Part shown: positions 7,891-12,751 of the stretch, piece after piece
Position numbering within the stretch: the first letter of the stretch is position 1
Layout of the letters: each line of letters begins with the position of its first letter
Assembly (NCBI GenBank): GCA_002390425.1
Contig: DGPL01000031.1
Location: 1 to 12,751 of the forward strand
DNA length: 12,751 nt
Reading direction: 5' to 3'
Origin: Kordiimonadaceae bacterium UBA4441
GTDB taxonomy: Bacteria > Pseudomonadota > Alphaproteobacteria > Sphingomonadales > Emcibacteraceae
The notes under the pieces: generated by a model
What the model was told of the DNA's origin: nothing
Database searches by the model: none
Seen by the model: only the letters and a program-made list of their open reading frames with translations
Program-made: the position numbers and the translations under genes

Positions 7891-8583
7891 TTATTTATCT
7901 AGTAAAGCCATTACTTCTGATATCAACATAGTAGCTTCTTGTTTTGCAAGTTCAGGCATTTTATTTTTAATAGCGAAATATACTTTTTCATGTGCCTTCA
8001 CATCTGCGTGGCGAACACCTTTTTGCCTATTCGTATATTTTATACTGGAACGTAATGCCGTTTCAGAAAGGTTTTTCAACTGTTTGAAAAATCTATTGCC
8101 ACTAGCATCCAATAAAGCCAGATGAAATTCTATATCAGCTTCAAGCGGATCGTCTAAACCGTTCTCAGCAGATTGCATTCGCTCTAAGGCCGTTCCTATT
8201 TTTTCAATATCATCGATATTTTGCTTTTGGGCTGCTATCTCAGCTGCTGCAGGCTCCACAGCCAATCTAATTTCAGTAAATTCTCTCAGCAAAGAAAGCG
8301 ATACAGTCTTTTTCAAAAACCATTCTAAAACCTCTTCATCTAATATGTTCCAATTCTCTTCAGATCGAACTTTAGTGCCTTGACGTGGTCTTGAACTCAG
8401 CATTCCCTTAGAAGTTAGCATTTTTACAGCTTCGCGAATAATACTTCTGCTTACATTAAACTGCTCGCAGAGTTCTGCTTCTGTTGGAAAAGCTTTGTTA
8501 TTATCGTATTCACCCATAACGATTGATTGACCTAGGTCGCTCATAATATTTTGTGTTAAATTTCTGCCGCGTCCTAAATCCAT
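7891..8583 (-). CDS. GntR-family transcriptional regulator, FadR/FCD type (DgoR-like)
   Basis: This is a DNA-binding regulator of 230 residues, normal size for the FadR subfamily. A winged helix-turn-helix spans about 8-74, with the typical AFPTEAELCEQFNVSR...IREA helix pair. An all-helical FCD ligand domain spans about 95-220, with the ExRLAVEPAAAEIAA entry motif and likely metal-binding residues D150, H154 and H198. The linker NWNxLDxxVLxWxL (77-89) is also found in E. coli DgoR, the D-galactonate repressor, so a sugar acid or keto-deoxy acid is a reasonable effector. It lies upstream of and co-oriented with the catabolic genes, separated by a promoter region, which fits local repression plus autoregulation. 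The ribosome site is weak: a GAAGG lies about 17 bases ahead of the ATG. The effector is inferred. Confidence 0.9.
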   Translation of the reverse strand: MDLGRGRNLTQNIMSDLGQSIVMGEYDNNKAFPTEAELCEQFNVSRSIIREAVKMLTSKGMLSSRPRQGTKVRSEENWNILDEEVLEWFLKKTVSLSLLREFTEIRLAVEPAAAEIAAQKQNIDDIEKIGTALERMQSAENGLDDPLEADIEFHLALLDASGNRFFKQLKNLSETALRSSIKYTNRQKGVRHADVKAHEKVYFAIKNKMPELAKQEATMLISEVMALLDK

Positions 8584-8694
8584 TTATATTTACTCGATTG
8601 CCTTCATTATTATTAAGTTATATTCACGAATTTCATGATAATATATATCACACCATAGATTAAGAACTTGCAAGTGTCTTTAAAGAATTACTAT
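8584..8694 (-). promoter_or_regulatory. gntR leader with two palindromes
   Basis: This 111-base gap separates the histidine kinase stop from the GntR start and should contain the gntR promoter. It holds TGATA-N5-TATCA (8636-8650), similar in form to the palindrome in the dehydratase promoter. A larger near-perfect palindrome spans 8660-8683, centred on ACTTGCAAGT, with TTAAGA and TCTTTAA flanks that pair with one bulge. A TTGCAA within the latter (8668-8673) could be a -35, but the matching -10 is poor. Either palindrome could be an autoregulatory operator. The larger one could also act as a transcript-end hairpin for the kinase gene, although it lacks a clear T-run. Confidence 0.45.
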
Positions 8695-10068
8695 TCATGA
8701 TAGCGGTATGATGATCTCAGCTTTTAGTCCAGGTTTGTTATCAAGAAGGCTAAGTTCAAACTTATGAATTTTTAAGATAACAGATACCAAATAAAGCCCA
8801 AGCCCCATTCCACCTTCTTTACGTTCTGGCGAAAGACGTGCAAATCTTTGCAAGGCTTTCTTTCTATCCGCGCTTGGAATACCGGGACCATCATCGGCAA
8901 TCATAATAGAAATATGATCCTTATTTCTTATCGCGCTTATACTAATGTCCGCGCCCCTTCCGGCATATTTAATCGCATTTTCAATCAAATTTGAAAGAGC
9001 CTGCGCCATCAACTGAGCATTCATTTTAACTTTAATGTCTTGATCTATCGAAATTGACGTGGAAATTGTCATTTCACTTTCTTCGACCAAAGGAATATAT
9101 AATTCTGACACATCATTCAGTAGATCAAATAATCGAACATCTTCCATTTGACTATTCACAATACCCGTTTCAAGCCGAGCAACATTTAGAAGTGCATTTA
9201 AATCTTTTAAAATTCTATCCGTTTCAAATATTGCTTTTTCAATATCAATAGCGGTCGATGACTGCTCATCTAGTTTTAGATAACTTTGTTCCAAATGACC
9301 GCGAAGACGCGTGAGCGGGCTTCTTAAATCATGTGCCATGCTTTCAGTTGCTACACGAAGCTCATTAATCAAATCATCGACTTTACTAAGCATTTCGTTG
9401 AGCGTTTCTGATAACTGATCAAATTCATCATTTTGTTTGGTAACAGGAATACGTTTTGAAATATCACCCCCCATGATGGAACGAGCTGTATTATCAATGG
9501 ACTTTAATCTCCTTAAAACAAGCCTTGAAAACACGGCGCCCCCAATTGTCGCAAGTATAATCATCAGCACTATTGCGCCAATCATTGCACCTGTAAGCGT
9601 GTTTTGAAAATCACGTCTAGCCCGCATATCGCGACCGACTAATATTTTTGCACCCAGACCAAGAGAATAGGCGCGCGCACCAACCAATATAGATTGACTG
9701 GTATCCCTACGAATTAAAGTCACTATGGTCCATTCACCATCAGTTGTAATGTCGTTAGGCCATTGTAAAAGGTTTCCAACAATCGGTTGATTATTAGGAG
9801 CTGATAATAAATATACCGCGTCCCCATCCGCGTTCTCAATTCTACGCGATAATGCCGCACGAAGTCCGGGAATGCCATTTGCGATATATTCTTCTTCTAG
9901 TGCACGAATTTCCGTTTCGACTACCTCGGCAACTTCATTTTCAATCACTTCTACCGTCGAAAAATAAATATAACCAAGTACTGCGCCAATTGTGACCACA
10001 TTAAACAATAGATAAGTCAGAATATTGCGCGCATATGCACTCTTGGAAAACATTGATAATGAATTCAT
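8695..10068 (-). CDS. Sensor histidine kinase, two TM segments, HAMP-HisKA-HATPase
   Basis: This 457-residue inner-membrane sensor has a first membrane segment at about 15-37, a periplasmic domain of about 120 residues (40-158) with no recognisable fold, a second membrane segment at about 160-182, and a HAMP linker at about 182-235. The H-box has phospho-acceptor H246 (AHDLRSPL). The catalytic ATPase domain has N364 in the N-box (IENAIKY), DDGPGIP (392-398) and GGMGLGL (419-425). It phosphorylates the response regulator encoded just before it; the two genes overlap by four bases (ATGA), and the kinase has only a weak ribosome site, so translation is probably coupled. Together with the upstream DegP gene this resembles the degP-feuP-feuQ arrangement of rhizobia. 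The stimulus is unknown; envelope condition or osmolarity is plausible from the protease neighbour. Confidence 0.95.
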   Translation of the reverse strand: MNSLSMFSKSAYARNILTYLLFNVVTIGAVLGYIYFSTVEVIENEVAEVVETEIRALEEEYIANGIPGLRAALSRRIENADGDAVYLLSAPNNQPIVGNLLQWPNDITTDGEWTIVTLIRRDTSQSILVGARAYSLGLGAKILVGRDMRARRDFQNTLTGAMIGAIVLMIILATIGGAVFSRLVLRRLKSIDNTARSIMGGDISKRIPVTKQNDEFDQLSETLNEMLSKVDDLINELRVATESMAHDLRSPLTRLRGHLEQSYLKLDEQSSTAIDIEKAIFETDRILKDLNALLNVARLETGIVNSQMEDVRLFDLLNDVSELYIPLVEESEMTISTSISIDQDIKVKMNAQLMAQALSNLIENAIKYAGRGADISISAIRNKDHISIMIADDGPGIPSADRKKALQRFARLSPERKEGGMGLGLYLVSVILKIHKFELSLLDNKPGLKAEIIIPLS

Positions 10069-10745
10069 GAAACGTTACCAATTTTATAACCAGCCCCACG
10101 GACAGTTTGAAGAAGCTGCGTTTCAAAGTCATGATCAATTTTTGCCCGAAGTCGACTTATATGTACATCAATCACATTTGTATGAGGATCAAAATGATAA
10201 TCCCAAACCTGCTCAAGTAACATATTTCTGGTGACAATTCGCCCCTTATGACGCATTAGATATTCGAGAATCTTATACTCCCTCGGTTTTAAATCGATTA
10301 CCTTATCACCACGTCGTGCTTGACGACTCCTAATATCCAGCTCCAAATCGGCCACTTTCATGACATCCGATGTTGACGTTCCCTCGCCGCCCCGTCTAAG
10401 AACGGCTTCTATTCGCGCAAGAAGTTCTGAAAATGCAAATGGTTTGGAAAGATAATCATCGGCACCCGCTTTTAACCCTTCAATTCGGTAATCGAGTTCA
10501 CCTAGTGCAGATAGAAATATAACCGGCGTTTTGACCCCTTCCGATCTTAAGGCCTTAAGAACAGATATACCATCAAGTCTGGGTAACATCCGGTCTAATA
10601 CGATCGCATCATACTCATTTGAGACGGCATCTGATAAGCCATCAATCCCATTATCTATGATTTCAGCGACATGACCATGCTGCACTAATCCTTTTGCGAC
10701 ATGTGATGAAATCTCATGATCATCTTCAATGATTAAAACGCGCAT
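10065..10745 (-). CDS. OmpR/PhoB-family response regulator
   Basis: This 226-residue two-domain transcription factor has a receiver domain (1-120) with acidic residues E7, D8 and D9, phosphorylation site D51 (VLDRMLP), S79 at the switch position and K101 in the SKPF motif. A C-terminal OmpR-type winged helix spans about 128-223, with the recognition-helix region NVIDVHISRLRAKID. It is the partner of the overlapping kinase gene. The start at 10745 has an AAGGAA ribosome site about 8 bases upstream. Its layout most resembles alphaproteobacterial regulators of the FeuP/PhoP type. Targets are not visible here, but degP immediately upstream is a natural candidate. Confidence 0.95.
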   Translation of the reverse strand: MRVLIIEDDHEISSHVAKGLVQHGHVAEIIDNGIDGLSDAVSNEYDAIVLDRMLPRLDGISVLKALRSEGVKTPVIFLSALGELDYRIEGLKAGADDYLSKPFAFSELLARIEAVLRRGGEGTSTSDVMKVADLELDIRSRQARRGDKVIDLKPREYKILEYLMRHKGRIVTRNMLLEQVWDYHFDPHTNVIDVHISRLRAKIDHDFETQLLQTVRGAGYKIGNVS

Positions 10746-10892
10746 ATTTTTCCTTTGAAACTATAGATAATTTTAACCTTAAACCGCATTATAAGAATAT
10801 TTTCTCATAAATGAAAAGCCATATTGCCTAGCTTTAAATTAATAATTGAAATTATAAAACAGACAATATGGCTATATCATGGAAGTTAGTAA
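10746..10892 (-). promoter_or_regulatory. Intergenic region with long inverted repeat and RR promoter
   Basis: The gap between degP and the response regulator contains a perfect TATAAT -10 on the minus strand (10788-10793), with TTTTCA at 18-base spacing (10812-10817) as a possible -35. This suggests the two-component pair has its own promoter. Overlapping the end of that -35 is one arm of a perfect 10-base inverted repeat, AGCCATATTG (10817-10826) and CAATATGGCT (10864-10873), separated by 37 bases. In degP's transcript the second arm is followed by only a short T-run, so this is a poor rho-independent terminator. A two-site operator or looped RNA is as likely. Confidence 0.5.
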
Positions 10893-12356
10893 TTACGCCC
10901 TTTCAAGTGGAACAGCAATGAAACGATTGCCGTTCTTATTCTTCACGCGAAGGAGGACCGCTTCACGTTCTTCTTCTAAAGCTTTGGCAATCACATCACG
11001 GATATCATCAAGAGAACTAACCTTAACATTATTAACGCTTTCAATTTTATCGCCAATGCGCACATTTTTTCTTGCGGTAACACTTTCTGGGTCAACATCA
11101 ACGACTTCTAATTTTTCATTAAGGGCAAGCCCTAATTTTGGAAGCTCGTCTCCTCTGCCGCTGAATGATGCTTTCGTGACTTTGGATTCTTCCATAGTAC
11201 CGACCTTTAAGTCGATGGTTTTTTCTCGTTCTTCGCTCCAGATGCTAACTTCTACGGTACTATCGGCTTCCGACAGAGCGACACTTTTGGTTAAATCACG
11301 CAGATCATCAATGTTTTCACCATTAAAGCTTAAAATCACATCACCTGCGCGAAGCCCTGCTTTTTCCGATGGACCACCTGAAACGACATCTGAAATTAGC
11401 GCACCTCCTTTGCTATCAAGTCCTAAGCTATCCGCGATATCATCAGTAACTGGTTGGATGCTTACGCCAATCCAACCACGTTCAACCGTGCCATCTTCGA
11501 TAAGGTCGGCGACTATATTCTTTGCCATTTCTGCAGGGATCGCAAAACCGATACCGACATTACCACCACCCGGAGAATAAATCGCCGTGTTAACGCCGAT
11601 AACTTCACCATTTTGATCAAATAAAGGCCCACCCGAATTACCCTTATTAATTGGGGTATCCGTTTGAATAAAATCATCATAAGGACCGGAGCCAATTTCA
11701 CGACCGCGCGCCGATACAATCCCTGAGGTCACTGAACCATGTAGCCCAAATGGTGATCCCACTGCAAAAACACTGTAACCTACTCGTGTTTGATCAGAAT
11801 TGCCCCAATCAACGGCGTCAAAAGTTTCGTCTTCATCGATCTTAAGCACGGCCAAGTCTGTTTTGGGGTCCGTTCCCAGGACGTTTGCTTTTAATTCACG
11901 ACCGTCTTTTAATCGAACAGTTACTTCTTCAGCGTCATCAACAACATGGTTATTGGTAATGACAATGCCGTCGGCTTCCACAATAAAACCAGAGCCAATT
12001 GACGATGGTTGCGAATATCCCCTACCCGGTGCCCTTTCATTAGAGCCACCGCCGCGTCGAAACTCTTTAAAAAATTCTTCAAACGGGCTTCCAGGCATAT
12101 TGGGTATGCCTCGAAATTCTTGGTTTATATTAGATTTAACCTTACCTTTCGCAATGACTTGCACAACTGCTGGGCTTACATTTTCAACGAGATCTGCAAG
12201 GTTTCTTGTTTCAGAAAACTGATTTATCTGCGTTACTTTCGCAACTTCATTATTGTTCGACGTTGTCGCCTGTGAGGCCATATGACCAATGGCAAAAAGA
12301 CTGGTACCTATGAGTAAACCTGATACAAATGTTTTTACATATTTAACTTTACGCAT
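10893..12356 (-). CDS. degP: DegP/DegQ-family periplasmic serine endopeptidase (Do/HtrA)
   Basis: This protease/chaperone degrades misfolded envelope proteins. It has 487 residues. A signal peptide covers about 1-30 (basic start, hydrophobic core 10-24, likely cleavage after SQA). A trypsin-like domain (about 50-280) has the triad H137 (TNNHVV), D167 (DPKTDLAVL) and S241 (GNSGGPL). PDZ1 spans about 285-385, and a shorter, more divergent PDZ2 about 400-480. A flexible Gly/Arg-rich linker at 100-116 corresponds to the LA-loop region. The start at 12356 has a near-perfect AAGGAG ribosome site. It precedes a response regulator and sensor kinase on the same strand, which suggests envelope-stress coupling. 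Whether it behaves as DegP or DegQ cannot be decided from sequence. Confidence 0.96.
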   Translation of the reverse strand: MRKVKYVKTFVSGLLIGTSLFAIGHMASQATTSNNNEVAKVTQINQFSETRNLADLVENVSPAVVQVIAKGKVKSNINQEFRGIPNMPGSPFEEFFKEFRRGGGSNERAPGRGYSQPSSIGSGFIVEADGIVITNNHVVDDAEEVTVRLKDGRELKANVLGTDPKTDLAVLKIDEDETFDAVDWGNSDQTRVGYSVFAVGSPFGLHGSVTSGIVSARGREIGSGPYDDFIQTDTPINKGNSGGPLFDQNGEVIGVNTAIYSPGGGNVGIGFAIPAEMAKNIVADLIEDGTVERGWIGVSIQPVTDDIADSLGLDSKGGALISDVVSGGPSEKAGLRAGDVILSFNGENIDDLRDLTKSVALSEADSTVEVSIWSEEREKTIDLKVGTMEESKVTKASFSGRGDELPKLGLALNEKLEVVDVDPESVTARKNVRIGDKIESVNNVKVSSLDDIRDVIAKALEEEREAVLLRVKNKNGNRFIAVPLERA

Positions 12357-12546
12357 TTTTTATCTCCTTAAATGCTTTAATGGATAATTGGAGAATAAAT
12401 GCGCAACATGAAATTATTCTGTCTTGAACATTAAAAAAATTTAATGTTCACTTTAATTGCCCCTCTACAGAAAACATCTAGGTTAAGAAATATTAAACCT
12501 ATTTAGCTTAAACTCTGTGCTTATGCAGGATTTATGGTGTAAGTTT
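12357..12546. promoter_or_regulatory. Divergent intergenic region with strong palindrome
   Basis: This region separates degP (leftward) from a rightward sensor-like gene and must carry promoters for both. The striking element is a perfect inverted repeat, TGAACATTAAA and TTTAATGTTCA with four A's between (12425-12450). A second, weaker repeat, AGGTT-N11-AACCT, lies at 12480-12500, closer to the rightward gene. No clear consensus -35/-10 pair is seen for degP. The big palindrome lies about 70-95 bases ahead of degP and about 75-100 bases ahead of the rightward start, so a shared operator is plausible. Confidence 0.5.
12425..12450. repeat. Perfect 11-bp-arm inverted repeat
   Basis: Arms TGAACATTAAA (12425-12435) and TTTAATGTTCA (12440-12450) are perfectly complementary around an AAAA spacer. 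The repeat is centred in the divergent promoter region of degP and the neighbouring sensor-like gene. It has no adjoining T-tract beyond the arms and lies upstream of both genes, so a protein-binding site is more likely than a terminator. The matching factor is unknown; the adjacent OmpR-type regulator normally favours direct repeats. Confidence 0.6.
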
Positions 12547-12751
12547 ATGGAAAATAAAGTAAAAGTTTTAAAGTCTTTTAAAAGCGTAAAACGTTTTTAT
12601 AAAGTTTCCTCGGCTGCCATAGTCCATTTTTTACTCATTACCTTCTTTTTATCATTTACTGTAAATGCGCAAGATATACTTTCCAATGTTGACCTATCCG
12701 CTGAAGAACGCCAATGGATTTCTGAACATCCTATTTTAACAGCAACCAATA
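12547..12751 (+). CDS. N-terminus of exported solute-binding/sensor protein (partial)
   Basis: An open frame runs from an ATG at 12547 off the right edge (68 codons visible). It encodes a basic start, a hydrophobic segment at about 24-40 and a likely signal-peptide cleavage after VNA (residue 41), followed by LSAEERQWISEHPIL. A stretch of the form L-x-x-E-E-x-x-W-[IL]-x-x-H-P shortly after a signal peptide is typical of periplasmic SBP_bac_3-like sensor domains in BvgS/EvgS-type kinases and diguanylate cyclases. In-frame alternatives exist at 12517 (GTG) and 12523 (ATG). I prefer 12547 because a GGTG lies seven bases ahead of it and the signal peptide is then of normal length. The output domain is beyond the window, so kinase, cyclase or plain binding protein cannot be separated. 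Confidence 0.7.
   Translation, partial: MENKVKVLKSFKSVKRFYKVSSAAIVHFLLITFFLSFTVNAQDILSNVDLSAEERQWISEHPILTATN

Noticed and set aside
10879..11580. 233-codon open frame on the plus strand
   Set aside because: It is entirely antisense to degP, whose triad and PDZ domains are unmistakable; the translation is Ser/Thr/Leu-rich with no recognisable motif.
11800..12275. Two plus-strand open frames of 140 and 88 codons
   Set aside because: Both are shadows of the degP N-terminal half; the low-complexity Ser-rich translation has no ribosome site or motif support.
12425..12450. LexA box or EcfG-type GGAAC...GTT promoter
   Set aside because: The alphaproteobacterial LexA site is a direct repeat with seven-base spacing, not seen here. 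The EcfG reading needs TGAAC for GGAAC and a 15-base spacer, and follows trivially from the palindrome.

Overview
The window is AT-rich chromosomal DNA that most likely comes from a free-living, probably marine alphaproteobacterium. The taxon is inferred from three things: the degP / response regulator / histidine kinase order, which I recall from alphaproteobacteria (degP-feuP-feuQ type); a sugar-acid dehydratase very close in motif layout to the Rhizobium L-arabinonate dehydratase; and a sugar dehydrogenase that resembles Caulobacter XylB. No database search was possible, so the taxon is an inference.

Layout. 1-219: no confident gene. It holds what looks like the 3' end of a class II tRNA with no 5' half, followed by three small palindromes in front of galM. 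220-1353 (+): an exported, lipid-anchored aldose 1-epimerase. 1366-8583 (-): a non-phosphorylative sugar oxidation locus. In transcription order it encodes a FadR-type GntR regulator, an IlvD/EDD aldonate dehydratase, an SDR sugar 1-dehydrogenase, a vSGLT-like Na+/sugar symporter, an SMP-30 lactonase and an M24 'pita-bread' protein that has lost key metal ligands. 8695-12356 (-): envelope-stress type genes, namely a DegP/DegQ periplasmic protease, an OmpR-type response regulator and a HAMP sensor kinase. 12357-12546: a divergent intergenic region with a striking 11-bp-arm palindrome. 12547-12751 (+): the N-terminus of an exported protein with the start typical of BvgS-like solute-binding sensor proteins, cut by the window edge.

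How the genes work together (inference). GalM interconverts anomers of an aldose outside the cytoplasm. The symporter imports the sugar with Na+. The SDR oxidises it at C1 to a lactone, the SMP-30 protein opens the lactone, and the dehydratase converts the aldonate to a 2-keto-3-deoxy acid. The transporter's galactose-type site and the arabinonate-dehydratase motifs suggest D-galactose, L-arabinose or D-fucose. The enzymes that would finish the pathway (aldolase, or KDA dehydratase plus semialdehyde dehydrogenase) are not in the window. Tight start/stop overlaps (ilvD-type/SDR, lactonase/M24, RR/HK) indicate translational coupling. A GATAAT-containing imperfect palindrome occurs in front of galM, the dehydratase and the regulator, so it could be the GntR operator.

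The item most worth a second look is the M24-fold protein. It is coupled by a 4-base overlap to the lactonase, keeps the peptidase-like fold, has N and A where the two metal-binding aspartates should be (as in creatinase), and has motifs reminiscent of the DMSP lyase DddP. It may be an undescribed enzyme of sugar-acid metabolism.
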